Source: a virus
Reading direction: 5' to 3' (one strand)
DNA: 64,000 nt
IMG/VR virus record: IMGVR_UViG_3300035670_000108
Location: 1 to 64,000 of that record
Shown one piece after another: positions 41,296-47,860 of the stretch. The notes below the pieces were generated by a model, which saw only the letters and a program-made list of their open reading frames with translations, ran no database searches and was not told the origin of the DNA. A program made the position numbers and the translations under genes. Each line of letters starts with the position of its first letter. Positions within the stretch are counted from its first letter, which is position 1.

Positions 41296-41901
41296 TCAGG
41301 CCTCCATGAACCAGCGCAGGCCGAAAGCATCCGGCGCCGGCTGGGCATCGCGGTCGAACTTCACGGCCTGCACACCCATGCCAAAGGCCGCGCTCAGCAC
41401 GGCGTAGAGATCCGCGTCGACAAGGGTGGCCATGGCCGTCAACTCGTCTGGCTGCGGAACACGGATCGCCACGCCTGCTTCATCGCCGACCACGTCGACC
41501 ATCAGGCTGTAGCCGTCGTGCAGCTGCAGAACCCCATTGATCTCGCCCTTGAACAGCGACCCGTAGACGCTCTCCGGCAGGTGGTAGGCAGACAGCACCC
41601 AGATCCGCTCGATCTCGGCCACCGGCCGTCCAAAGGCCTGGGCGGCCTTGCGCAGGGCGTCCTCCATCGGGCCGGGGATGATCATTTCCCGGACGTAGTT
41701 GCAATTCAGGTACTCGCGGTGCACCGCCGCGTCTTGATCCGCCACCCACTGGGGGATACGGACGATATTGCTGACGTTGCGGTCGCCGTCGTAGAAGGCC
41801 ACCAGGGTGTGGTTGTTGCCCACCTCCCGGGCGATTTCCATGTAGGCAATGCGCTGCCCTTCGGCGCTGTATTGAGCACCGGTGTTGAATACCTTGATCA
41901 T
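41296..41901 (-). CDS. hypothetical protein, 201 aa
   Basis: An alpha/beta protein with several aromatic segments (GYSLMVDVVGDEAGVAIRV). Starts behind a palindrome and Shine-Dalgarno hairpin. No family recognised. Confidence 0.7.
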   Translation of the reverse strand: MIKVFNTGAQYSAEGQRIAYMEIAREVGNNHTLVAFYDGDRNVSNIVRIPQWVADQDAAVHREYLNCNYVREMIIPGPMEDALRKAAQAFGRPVAEIERIWVLSAYHLPESVYGSLFKGEINGVLQLHDGYSLMVDVVGDEAGVAIRVPQPDELTAMATLVDADLYAVLSAAFGMGVQAVKFDRDAQPAPDAFGLRWFMEA

Positions 41902-41904
41902 GAT

Positions 41905-41923
41905 TTGCCTCCTGTGAGGGCAG
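41905..41923 (-). promoter_or_regulatory. Shine-Dalgarno hairpin before 41901
   Basis: Minus strand CTGCC-CTCACAGGA-GGCAA before the ATG. Confidence 0.45.
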
Positions 41924-41930
41924 TGGGATG

Positions 41931-41947
41931 CTGCAAAGACTTTGCAG
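41931..41947. repeat. 17-bp palindrome, copy 8
   Basis: CTGCAAAGACTTTGCAG, perfect, directly adjoining the TAG stop of the gene at 41948. Confidence 0.9.
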
Positions 41948-42544
41948 CTATTGGACGAGGTCGAGCAGGGTGTAAGTGATCGGCGCCTCAGCGCCTGGCA
42001 TGATCACCGTGAACCCTGCCTTTGTGCGCTCGGCTCCGCTCATGCTGAGCAGATCCACCACGTCTTTGTGATACACGAGCTTCTTCTTGACGTCCTCGGC
42101 CGTGGCGTTGCCTGGCATCAGCCAGGTGACGCTCAGGTTGATGCGCACCATCTGGCTACGCAGGCCTTCTACCTTGGCCTCGTGCTTGCGCAGCGTCGTC
42201 ATGATCAACATGCCCAGTTGCTGGGTCTGGCCCAGCGCCCCAGCTGGCAGATTCTGCAGCGCCTCCTCATACTCGAGTGCGAGCTGATCCTGCACGGTGA
42301 TCCAGGTCATGCCGAGGTTGTCGAACAGCGTCGAACCGCAGCCAGCGTCGTCACCGATAGAGCGCTCCAACGTCACCACCAGGAAGCGGCCGAGCAGCTC
42401 CAGGTGGAAGTGGCCGGCGATGCTGCCGCCTTCGTAGAGGGCCTGCAAAGACTTTGCAAGCTCCGCTTCGTTATTGACGTCCTCGGGCAGCAGAACAGCC
42501 AGGCGGACGGTGTAGCTCTGGTTGAAGGTTGGGGTCAGCATCAC
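41948..42544 (-). CDS. hypothetical protein, 198 aa
   Basis: An alpha/beta protein. An in-frame palindrome copy (42443-42459) codes the segment LAKSLQA. Starts by overlap with the gene upstream and ends at a palindrome. Unknown. Confidence 0.7.
   Translation of the reverse strand: MMLTPTFNQSYTVRLAVLLPEDVNNEAELAKSLQALYEGGSIAGHFHLELLGRFLVVTLERSIGDDAGCGSTLFDNLGMTWITVQDQLALEYEEALQNLPAGALGQTQQLGMLIMTTLRKHEAKVEGLRSQMVRINLSVTWLMPGNATAEDVKKKLVYHKDVVDLLSMSGAERTKAGFTVIMPGAEAPITYTLLDLVQ
42443..42459. repeat. palindrome copy 9, inside a gene
   Basis: CTGCAAAGACTTTGCAA, one base off perfect, in frame within the 198-aa protein gene. Confidence 0.8.
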
Positions 42545-42987
42545 TGCGGCTCTCCTATGACGTGAATGTCGGCCATCACCTTGTGGTTGATGGCCCAGTG
42601 GAATTGATCGGCGATGTACTCCTTGATCCCATTGCGGTCGCGGCCAGTCACCCGGAGCACAGGCCCCAGGAAAGTCGGGGTGACGATCACCTTGTGCTCA
42701 GTCCAGCCGGAATAGCCGCCGTGTTCGTCCATGTGGTGGAAGGCTGTGTCGAACACCAGCATGTGCGGGCAGGCATTGAGGTCGCCGGCCCTCTCGCACA
42801 TGTCGAAGTTGAGGGTGGTGCCGCGGTCGAAGCCGCTGCCGCTGGGCAGGTGCTCCTTCACCAGGCGGTCGATCTCGTCTTCCACCGCATCCAGCATGGC
42901 TTTCTGCAGGGTGTCGCGGCGGGCCAGGTTCTTGCGGCGCTCCAGCAGCGTGGCCAGGGCGATGTATAGCGGGATTAGAGAACGCAT
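42541..42987 (-). CDS. hypothetical protein, 148 aa
   Basis: A basic N-terminal helix (ALATLLERRKNLARRDTLQKA) and a beta-type C-terminal half. Unknown. Begins behind a palindrome and Shine-Dalgarno hairpin. Confidence 0.7.
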   Translation of the reverse strand: MRSLIPLYIALATLLERRKNLARRDTLQKAMLDAVEDEIDRLVKEHLPSGSGFDRGTTLNFDMCERAGDLNACPHMLVFDTAFHHMDEHGGYSGWTEHKVIVTPTFLGPVLRVTGRDRNGIKEYIADQFHWAINHKVMADIHVIGEPQ

Positions 42988-42988
42988 G

Positions 42989-43007
42989 TTGCCTCCTATC
43001 TAGGCAA
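42989..43007 (-). promoter_or_regulatory. Shine-Dalgarno hairpin before 42987
   Basis: Minus strand TTGCC-TAGATAGGA-GGCAA before the ATG. Confidence 0.5.
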
Positions 43008-43014
43008 TTGAAAG

Positions 43015-43031
43015 CTACAAAGTCTTTGCAG
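43015..43031. repeat. palindrome copy 10, forms the stop of the next gene
   Basis: CTACAAAGTCTTTGCAG. Read on the minus strand it codes A-A-K-T-L-stop at the end of the 101-aa protein. Confidence 0.9.
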
Positions 43032-43320
43032 CCTTGGCGGTTAGAGCTAGCAGGGCCAGTCGATCTTGCCCTGCCGGTGTGTTGAGGTAGCAGCGGGGCA
43101 GGTGCATGACGCCGTCCCACTGGCGGGGCAGCAGATCCGGCCCCACCGAGGCCACACCCATCGCCCAGAGCAGCAGGTCGGCGCGCTTGTCACGGCGCAG
43201 CTGCTCGTCGAGCTTGGTCAGCACCGCGCAGCGCACCGCGGCGTCATTGGTCAGCAGCTGCTCGGTCGTGTAGCAGAGCACCTGGCTGCCGTCGACAAGG
43301 GTGACCAGGAACTTATTCAT
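43015..43320 (-). CDS. hypothetical protein, 101 aa
   Basis: The start overlaps the stop of the gene upstream by eight bases. Its C-terminus (LTAKAAKTL) and TAG come from the palindrome. No family recognised. Confidence 0.65.
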   Translation of the reverse strand: MNKFLVTLVDGSQVLCYTTEQLLTNDAAVRCAVLTKLDEQLRRDKRADLLLWAMGVASVGPDLLPRQWDGVMHLPRCYLNTPAGQDRLALLALTAKAAKTL

Positions 43321-43798
43321 CGCCGGCAACCATGAAGACGGCCGGGTAGCCGTCCACCGCATCGGCGCCCTCCTGCAGGATGTCGCAGTCGATGGCGTCA
43401 GGGAACGGGCCTGGGGCGGTGCCGATCTTCGAGTACATCCAGCGCCCCTCCAGGTCATAGACCACGGTGTCCACCTCGGGGAAGAACGTGCGGACGTGCT
43501 CCATCGCCTTGGTCACCGCCTCGGGAGCCTCCGGAACCAGCTGGATAGACGGCGCCCCCTGTTGGCTTGGCACCAGCTCCACGGCTAGCCAGCGTTCGAC
43601 CAGATTGCGGCCCCGCATGGTCAGAATGTGCTGGCCGTCGACCAGGGCCAGGAAGCCTTTGTCGCGCCAGAAGAAGTGGCACTCGGCCGAGGCCGGCGAG
43701 CTGGGGTTTACCTCGTTCCACTGATCGGCCGAGTAGTAGTAGTGCAACAGCACGCGCAGCTGCGCCGGGGATACCTGGCGGTTGGGATTGTTAGGCAT
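43313..43798 (-). CDS. hypothetical protein, 161 aa
   Basis: A soluble alpha/beta protein, with a helical N-terminal SPAQLRVLLHYYYSADQW and central beta part. Starts behind a palindrome and Shine-Dalgarno hairpin. Unknown. Confidence 0.7.
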   Translation of the reverse strand: MPNNPNRQVSPAQLRVLLHYYYSADQWNEVNPSSPASAECHFFWRDKGFLALVDGQHILTMRGRNLVERWLAVELVPSQQGAPSIQLVPEAPEAVTKAMEHVRTFFPEVDTVVYDLEGRWMYSKIGTAPGPFPDAIDCDILQEGADAVDGYPAVFMVAGDE

Positions 43799-43801
43799 GA
43801 T

Positions 43802-43821
43802 TTGCCCTCCTATTCAGGCAA
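43802..43821 (-). promoter_or_regulatory. Shine-Dalgarno hairpin before 43798
   Basis: Minus strand TTGCC-TGAATAGGAG-GGCAA before the ATG. Confidence 0.5.
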
Positions 43822-43827
43822 TGAAAG

Positions 43828-43844
43828 CTGCAAAGTCTTTGTAG
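43828..43844. repeat. palindrome, copy 11
   Basis: CTGCAAAGTCTTTGTAG, directly adjoining the TAG stop of the gene at 43845. Confidence 0.85.
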
Positions 43845-44117
43845 CTAGCGACCGCAACAACTGCAATTTCGCGCGTCGTGGCCGTACATCTCGGTGTGCT
43901 TCGCGCTCAGCTGGCCATCCGAAAGGATCTCGGCGTCGGTATAGCTGCTGGCGTAGCACCAGGTGATCTCTACCTCTTTGCGCACATGGATGGTCGAGGT
44001 GAAGATGACGTGCTTGTTCAGCTCTCCGTCGTTGCCCGTCGGGCGGTCCTCGATGACCACGGTGTGCCAGTGGCGCAGCTGGCGCCCGCCCAGGTGGTTG
44101 TAGACGCGGCGGCTCAT
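43845..44117 (-). CDS. hypothetical protein with C-terminal Cys cluster, 90 aa
   Basis: Ends with HDARNCSCCGR, three Cys within four residues, and has several His and Trp. The start overlaps the stop of the preceding gene (ATGA at 44114-44117). Metal binding is possible. Confidence 0.65.
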   Translation of the reverse strand: MSRRVYNHLGGRQLRHWHTVVIEDRPTGNDGELNKHVIFTSTIHVRKEVEITWCYASSYTDAEILSDGQLSAKHTEMYGHDARNCSCCGR

Positions 44118-44449
44118 GGCGTGACTCCGCGGTTCCACTGGTACCAGTCGACGGTCATGCTGTCCGGATTCTCCAGCTCCAGCATCACCTCCACCTTGAA
44201 CGCCATGCTGACCTTCACCTCTTCGGTGCCGTCCTCGTCCCAGGTCACGGCCATTGCCGAGGCGTAACCATTGACCAGCTCCACCTCCTGATCAGCGAAG
44301 TGGTAGTCGGTGTCGTCGACGGACAAACGGGCCAGCATGACCTGCTGATCCGGCATGTAGTTGTCGCAGAAGCCAATGGTGTCGATCACCAGGTCATCTA
44401 CCACGATGGTGTCAGCCCGGTTAATCAGGTCGAAAAGTTTAGCCAGCAT
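44114..44449 (-). CDS. hypothetical protein with SMTVDWYQWNR tail, 111 aa
   Basis: The C-terminal segment SMTVDWYQWNR is nearly the same as SMSVDWYQWNR at the end of the 97-aa protein (44792-45085), so the two are probably paralogues in their last 30 residues. The N-terminal part is acidic. Function unknown. Begins behind a palindrome and Shine-Dalgarno hairpin. Confidence 0.7.
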   Translation of the reverse strand: MLAKLFDLINRADTIVVDDLVIDTIGFCDNYMPDQQVMLARLSVDDTDYHFADQEVELVNGYASAMAVTWDEDGTEEVKVSMAFKVEVMLELENPDSMTVDWYQWNRGVTP

Positions 44450-44795
44450 GATTTGCCCTCCTATTCAGGCAATCGAAAGCTGCAAAGTCTTTGCAGCTGG
44501 GGTGTAATCGGGGGAATGACTGTCGTGCGAACTTCTGCACTTCCTCGGGCAGGTCGTCCCACTTCACTCGACGGCCCAGGTGCCTGCCCGGCGTCGCCGA
44601 GACGTGCATGCCGAATCCCTGCGGGTGGAAGGGGCGCTCGCTGGCGCCGATAGCCGACCAGGTGCCGTCGCGCTCGCGCTCCTCCTTGGCCCAGCGCGGC
44701 GGGATGATGGTGTAGCGGTCGAAGGTGCGACCGCCGTTGTCGTAGCAGCGCAGCGTCGTGCCGTAGCGCTGCAGGATGCCCATGCCCATGCTCAT
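44439..44795 (-). CDS. hypothetical protein reading through a palindrome, 118 aa
   Basis: The ATG at 44795 has GGGGAG upstream. The gene does not stop before the palindrome at 44480-44496 but reads through it (CKDFAAFDC) and through the Shine-Dalgarno hairpin of the next gene, overlapping that gene by 11 bases. The last 20 residues may thus be an accidental extension. Function unknown. Confidence 0.6.
   Translation of the reverse strand: MSMGMGILQRYGTTLRCYDNGGRTFDRYTIIPPRWAKEERERDGTWSAIGASERPFHPQGFGMHVSATPGRHLGRRVKWDDLPEEVQKFARQSFPRLHPSCKDFAAFDCLNRRANHAG
44453..44472 (-). promoter_or_regulatory. Shine-Dalgarno hairpin before 44449
   Basis: Minus strand TTGCC-TGAATAGGAG-GGCAA before the ATG. 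Confidence 0.5.
44480..44496. repeat. 17-bp palindrome, copy 12
   Basis: CTGCAAAGTCTTTGCAG, perfect, translated in frame at the end of the 118-aa protein. Confidence 0.9.
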
Positions 44796-45085
44796 GGCTG
44801 GCTCCCCGCCTCCTGCCGGTTCCACTGGTACCAGTCGACGCTCATGCTGGTCTCCTTCACGTCGTGCAGGCTGGCCTTCATGCTCCCGTTGCGCTCGAAG
44901 GCCGGGAGCATGAAGGTGTACCCGCTGGAGTACCCGCTGCGCCGCTCCAGTTCGGCCATGTAGGGGGCCTGCAAACGCAGGTACAGGTCGAGCAGGCCGA
45001 CCCGTTCCAGGGTGTCGTGGCTGAGGCTGCAGCGGAGCACCGCCGTCAAGGCGAAGTGCTCCTCCTTGGTGAGTTCAATTTGCAT
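44792..45085 (-). CDS. hypothetical protein with SMSVDWYQWNR tail, 97 aa
   Basis: Paralogue of the 111-aa protein in its last 20 residues. The ATG at 45085 has AGGAGG upstream; the longer frame to 45148 would start inside the leader and translate the palindrome. N-terminal part helical. Unknown role. Confidence 0.7.
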   Translation of the reverse strand: MQIELTKEEHFALTAVLRCSLSHDTLERVGLLDLYLRLQAPYMAELERRSGYSSGYTFMLPAFERNGSMKASLHDVKETSMSVDWYQWNRQEAGSQP

Positions 45086-45090
45086 AGCTG

Positions 45091-45110
45091 TTGCCTCCTC
45101 TATTGGGCAA
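45091..45110 (-). promoter_or_regulatory. Shine-Dalgarno hairpin before 45085
   Basis: Minus strand TTGCC-CAATAGAGGA-GGCAA six bases before the ATG. Confidence 0.5.
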
Positions 45111-45117
45111 TCGAAAG

Positions 45118-45134
45118 CTGCAAAGACTTTGCAG
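45118..45134. repeat. 17-bp palindrome, copy 13
   Basis: CTGCAAAGACTTTGCAG, perfect, ten bases after the stop at 45145. Confidence 0.9.
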
Positions 45135-45144
45135 CTATTGAATT

Positions 45145-45579
45145 TCACAGGGTGAAAACCGGCTCCGGCCGAGCAAGGGTGGCCGTGCCCTCGACGTCGT
45201 CAGCCGCCGGCCTCACCCACATCTGGGTCTGGTCGTCCCAGATGAAGCCGGGGATCTCCATGCCGTCGGTCAACGGCTGATCCATGGGGTCGTCGTAGAT
45301 GGGCGATTCCGCGTCCCCGCCTTTCCACTCGGGCGGCAGCAGAGGCTCCACGCCCTCCTCCGCCGGGCCGGGGCAGACCGGATAGCCCAGGGCGTCGAGG
45401 CGTGGCGTGATCGAGGAGCCGGCGACCAGGTACTCGCAGCCGGTGCCCTTGTCGACGAACAGGTTGACGGCCGTCGAGGCGGAGGGATGCCGGTCGAAGC
45501 CGGCACCTACCTGCGCCACGAAAATGGCGCCAAGACCGATCATCAGGATCAAATCGCTCAGCTTGAGGGACGTCGTCAT
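45145..45579 (-). CDS. DUF6440-like protein with N-terminal membrane segment, 144 aa
   Basis: Residues 8-27 (LILMIGLGAIFVAQVGAGF) form a membrane segment or signal. The following VDKGTGCEYLVAGSSITPRL, then LDALGYPVC, matches the short DUF6440 motif (ETGCxYLV, ITPRLD). The acidic, Pro-rich C-terminal part is unassigned. It is the first gene downstream of the 1.1-kb non-coding region. Confidence 0.65.
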   Translation of the reverse strand: MTTSLKLSDLILMIGLGAIFVAQVGAGFDRHPSASTAVNLFVDKGTGCEYLVAGSSITPRLDALGYPVCPGPAEEGVEPLLPPEWKGGDAESPIYDDPMDQPLTDGMEIPGFIWDDQTQMWVRPAADDVEGTATLARPEPVFTL

Positions 45580-45680
45580 TCTTCTGTGCTCCTAGTGCTG
45601 CGTGGGTGAGAGAAAATTTTGTCCTGGCTTGCACCGACAAGGGTGGCGAACCACCCGTCCAAGCTATTGATTTCAAAGGC

Positions 45681-45703
45681 GGTGTAAAAATTTGGTGTAA
45701 AAA
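45681..45703. repeat. tandem GGTGTAAAAA repeat
   Basis: Two copies 13 bases apart (45681-45690 and 45694-45703). A reverse-complement relative TTTTACAC is at 45931. Confidence 0.6.
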
Positions 45704-45965
45704 GAGGTCACCAGAATGCCAACCGATATAGCTATAGCTCGGTGGGAATTATGCTGATCTCTTCGCCGGTGCAACCTGGCTCCAGATTCTCATTTGAGAA
45801 CTGGCCCCATTAACCTGCCCATTTTCTAGCCCCGATACACTCCTTGGCACTTCACCAGTCGAAACCACCCCATTCACCTGACTTGCACCTACCTGGCCGT
45901 ATACCTACAAACACACCAGAAAGCGGGAAATTTTACACAGCCCGTTGATCCATTAAGGTTTGAAC

Positions 45966-45982
45966 CTGCAAAGTCTTTGCAC
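45966..45982. repeat. palindrome, copy 14
   Basis: CTGCAAAGTCTTTGCAC, one base off, in the non-coding region. A half copy (CCTGCAAAA) follows 17 bases on. Confidence 0.75.
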
Positions 45983-46609
45983 CTTCCGCCCTGCAAAAAC
46001 TAGGCGTTCACTGGGCCTTTTTTACTGCATAAATCAAACAGTGGTTTTTTCCCGACGAACGGCCCGTTCTCCGTAAATCTTCAGTGAAGATACATAACTG
46101 TGGAGAGTTTTGAGTCTAATCACCAGTTACTACCTCCGCTTGCAAAAAATGGAAGCGCAGTTGCACCGCCTTTTCGGAATGGCCTATACCGCTTGCACCT
46201 CGACCGTGAGCGATTTTGTCCGTGCAAGCCCGTGGAACATTTTGAGGGCCGTCGAACGGGTGTTTTAGCGCCGAAACGGGCGCAATGGTCGATGACTATC
46301 TGGGGGAATAGTGTGAATTTTGCTGCGAGGGAGGTGCAGAAAATTACACCAGTCGAGAGGACGGGGTGGGTGGTCGAGCAGATCGTTAGCTTGCTCTGTA
46401 GTTCCGCCAAAACACCCCCCTATAAAATAAAATAAAACATGAAATTTTTCTCTCTATATAAGGAAAAACGGGGCTTGCGGCTAGCCACAGAAGAAAAGGG
46501 CCGTATAGGAAAGATTGGCCAACAGTGGGTTATGGAACATTCAAAAATCGAGGGTAAAACTCGACGGCCGTCTTACAGTGAGTTCGCCAGCCGTCGAGAC
46601 CATTGCTCC

Positions 46610-46633
46610 CGCCACCCTTGTGCCCAGCACAGG
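46610..46633. repeat. 24-bp direct repeat, left copy
   Basis: Plus strand CGCCACCCTTGTGCCCAGCA and four more bases. It matches 46668-46691 in 23 of 24 positions. Both contain the dispersed CCACCCTTG motif. Confidence 0.8.
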
Positions 46634-46664
46634 GCGGTCGGAACAGGGCGCCGGGGATCCAGGC

Positions 46665-47042
46665 TCACGCCACCCTTGTGCCCTGCACAGGCCGGGCTCG
46701 ATCCGAACGGACGACGTCGCCCAATGCCGAGGCCCAGTTCAACATGGCTTGGCGCCGGCCTTGTGCGAGGACGTCGTCGCGCTCCAGACCAGGGAGGTAC
46801 TGCCCGGCCTTGCTCATGGCGACCGCACGGGCCATGACGATGGGCATTACGCCGCATCCGGCGGGCAGGATGACGAGGCGGGGCGTACCCTGTACGGGGG
46901 TAGCGGCACAGAGGCGCAGGGCGTCTTCCAGGGCCTTCCTGACGGCATAGCGGGGCTGCCCCTCGCTGAGTGCGGCCCCTTTTACGACGTGGTTGCGGTC
47001 GAGCAGCACGACGGCAAGGCGCAGGTGCAGGGTGTTTTGCAT
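46665..47042 (-). CDS. hypothetical protein, 125 aa
   Basis: An alpha/beta protein (LHLRLAVVLLDRNHVV; RLVILPAGCGVMPIVM). The ATG at 47042 has AGGAGG upstream and a palindrome-hairpin leader. Its last residues (VQGTRVA) lie in a 24-bp direct repeat whose second copy is just downstream, so the 3' end was probably rearranged. Confidence 0.6.
   Translation of the reverse strand: MQNTLHLRLAVVLLDRNHVVKGAALSEGQPRYAVRKALEDALRLCAATPVQGTPRLVILPAGCGVMPIVMARAVAMSKAGQYLPGLERDDVLAQGRRQAMLNWASALGDVVRSDRARPVQGTRVA
46668..46691. repeat. 24-bp direct repeat, right copy
   Basis: Covers the last codons and stop of the gene above. One mismatch to 46610-46633. Confidence 0.8.
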
Positions 47043-47046
47043 GGTG

Positions 47047-47066
47047 TTGCCTCCTATTGCGGGCAG
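47047..47066 (-). promoter_or_regulatory. Shine-Dalgarno hairpin before 47042
   Basis: Minus strand CTGCC-CGCAATAGGA-GGCAA before the ATG. Confidence 0.45.
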
Positions 47067-47072
47067 TGCAAG

Positions 47073-47089
47073 CTGCAAAGACTTTGCAG
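47073..47089. repeat. 17-bp palindrome, copy 15
   Basis: CTGCAAAGACTTTGCAG, perfect, one base after the TGA of the gene at 47091. Confidence 0.9.
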
Positions 47090-47090
47090 G

Positions 47091-47414
47091 TCAGGCGCTG
47101 AATTTGGTGATTTTGTGGACTTGGCTGACGGTGTACATGGGCAGGAGCTGGGTGCGGTCGGTATCGAACCGCACCTGGTCAATCGCCAGGAACCCGTGGC
47201 GCTGGTCAGTAGGCTGGACGGTGAACTCGACGTCGAAGCGCTGGCCACGGCGCAGGCCCCACAGGGTGCGGGCGTCGTGCTCAGTCAGCAGCACTTCCAC
47301 GGTGCGAGGGCGAACGGTGCCGCTGCGCACGTTGAGGGAGACCATGAAATATTCGCGCTGGGCAGCTGGCAGCGGGGTGGCTGCCAGGTCGATACGGTCG
47401 GCTTGCAGTTGCAT
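47091..47414 (-). CDS. hypothetical protein, 107 aa
   Basis: A beta-rich protein (REYFMVSLNVRSGTVRPRTV; RGQRFDVEFTVQ). The ATG at 47414 has AGGAG upstream. Flanked on both sides by palindromes, as a single-gene cassette. Unknown. Confidence 0.65.
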   Translation of the reverse strand: MQLQADRIDLAATPLPAAQREYFMVSLNVRSGTVRPRTVEVLLTEHDARTLWGLRRGQRFDVEFTVQPTDQRHGFLAIDQVRFDTDRTQLLPMYTVSQVHKITKFSA

Positions 47415-47432
47415 GGCGTGGCTCCTGTGGAC

Positions 47433-47449
47433 CTGCAAAGACTTTGCAG
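47433..47449. repeat. 17-bp palindrome, copy 16
   Basis: CTGCAAAGACTTTGCAG, perfect, with symmetry extended by ACC/GGT on either side. Confidence 0.9.
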
Positions 47450-47454
47450 GTCGG

Positions 47455-47706
47455 TTAGCGGACGGTGCGGACGTAGACGGGCACGGCCCAGCGCGTGGCG
47501 CCGATCTGCTGGAAGACGGTCTGGGTCTGGAGCCACGGGCGGGCGCAGAGCTGGGGGCGCTGGCGGCGGGCGGAATCCGGGCGATCGATCACGCGGGGAA
47601 TGTAGGGGGCGGATTCGACTTGGTGCTCTGCTGCCAGATGGTTGCAACGGTCGGCGCCATGACCACGGCGGCCAATGTGGGCGAACAGGCGATTGAGTGC
47701 GTGCAT
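47455..47706 (-). CDS. hypothetical basic protein, 83 aa
   Basis: Rich in Arg, His and Gln (HALNRLFAHIGRRGHGADRC), basic. AAGGAG nine bases before the ATG. Flanked by palindromes on both sides. Unknown; nucleic-acid binding would fit the charge. Confidence 0.55.
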   Translation of the reverse strand: MHALNRLFAHIGRRGHGADRCNHLAAEHQVESAPYIPRVIDRPDSARRQRPQLCARPWLQTQTVFQQIGATRWAVPVYVRTVR

Positions 47707-47731
47707 GGTGAATCTCCTTTGCTGGATTGGG

Positions 47732-47748
47732 CTGCAAAGACTTTGCAG
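47732..47748. repeat. 17-bp palindrome, copy 17 (tandem)
   Basis: CTGCAAAGACTTTGCAG, perfect; followed after nine bases by copy 18. Confidence 0.9.
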
Positions 47749-47757
47749 CTAGGGGGG

Positions 47758-47774
47758 CTGCAAAGACTTTGCAG
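47758..47774. repeat. 17-bp palindrome, copy 18 (tandem)
   Basis: CTGCAAAGACTTTGCAG, perfect. The 26-base unit with GCTAGGGG after it is duplicated, which suggests a deleted cassette between the two copies. Confidence 0.9.
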
Positions 47775-47783
47775 CTAGGGGAA

Positions 47784-47829
47784 GCGCTTTGCCGTGCGGC
47801 CTGAAAAACAAGCGCGCACGGCAAAGCGC
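47784..47829. repeat. long inverted repeat, 15-bp arms
   Basis: GCGCTTTGCCGTGCG / CGCACGGCAAAGCGC with a 16-base loop. It shares four bases with the terminator hairpin at 47826-47844, so the two RNA structures exclude each other. Confidence 0.8.
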
Positions 47830-47844
47830 CCCACTAGGGGGCGC
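47826..47844 (-). terminator. hairpin after the 250-aa protein gene
   Basis: Stem GCGCCCC / GGGGCGC with a short loop, followed on the minus strand by TTTG. It lies 17 bases after the stop at 47861. Confidence 0.65.
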
Positions 47845-47860
47845 TTTTCTGGCGTGGGGT

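Larger units (their letters stand above)
45580..46664. other. 1.1-kb non-coding region, candidate replication origin
   Basis: No convincing gene on either strand. Short frames at 46100-46435 and 46120-46410 lack ribosome sites and have poor codon use. The region is AT-rich near 46,020-46,560 and carries TTGCACC six times (45629, 45768 reversed, 45883, 45977, 46161, 46193) and a near copy at 46221. It also has a tandem GGTGTAAAAA (45681 and 45694), a palindromic TATAGCTATA at about 45727-45737, a TTCG hairpin at 45639-45661 and an AT run at 46421-46460. Iterons plus AT-rich DNA are typical of origins; this is inference. Confidence 0.5.

Noticed and set aside
40679-44496. Palindromes as -35 elements of promoters
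   Set aside because: With TTGCAG as -35, the correctly spaced -10 falls on the AGGAGG ribosome site; only the 33.5-kb copy gives a usable box.
45955-45970. tRNA T-arm (GGTTTGAACC)
   Set aside because: No acceptor or anticodon stems can be placed around it; no tRNA gene was found anywhere in the window.
46100-46435. Plus-strand 111-aa and minus-strand 96-aa frames in the 1.1-kb gap
   Set aside because: No ribosome site, codon use unlike the genes around, and the two frames mirror each other; treated as non-coding.
46439-46837. Plus-strand 132-aa frame reaching into the 125-aa gene
   Set aside because: It overlaps a better supported minus-strand gene and its second half is a Pro/Arg-rich shadow.
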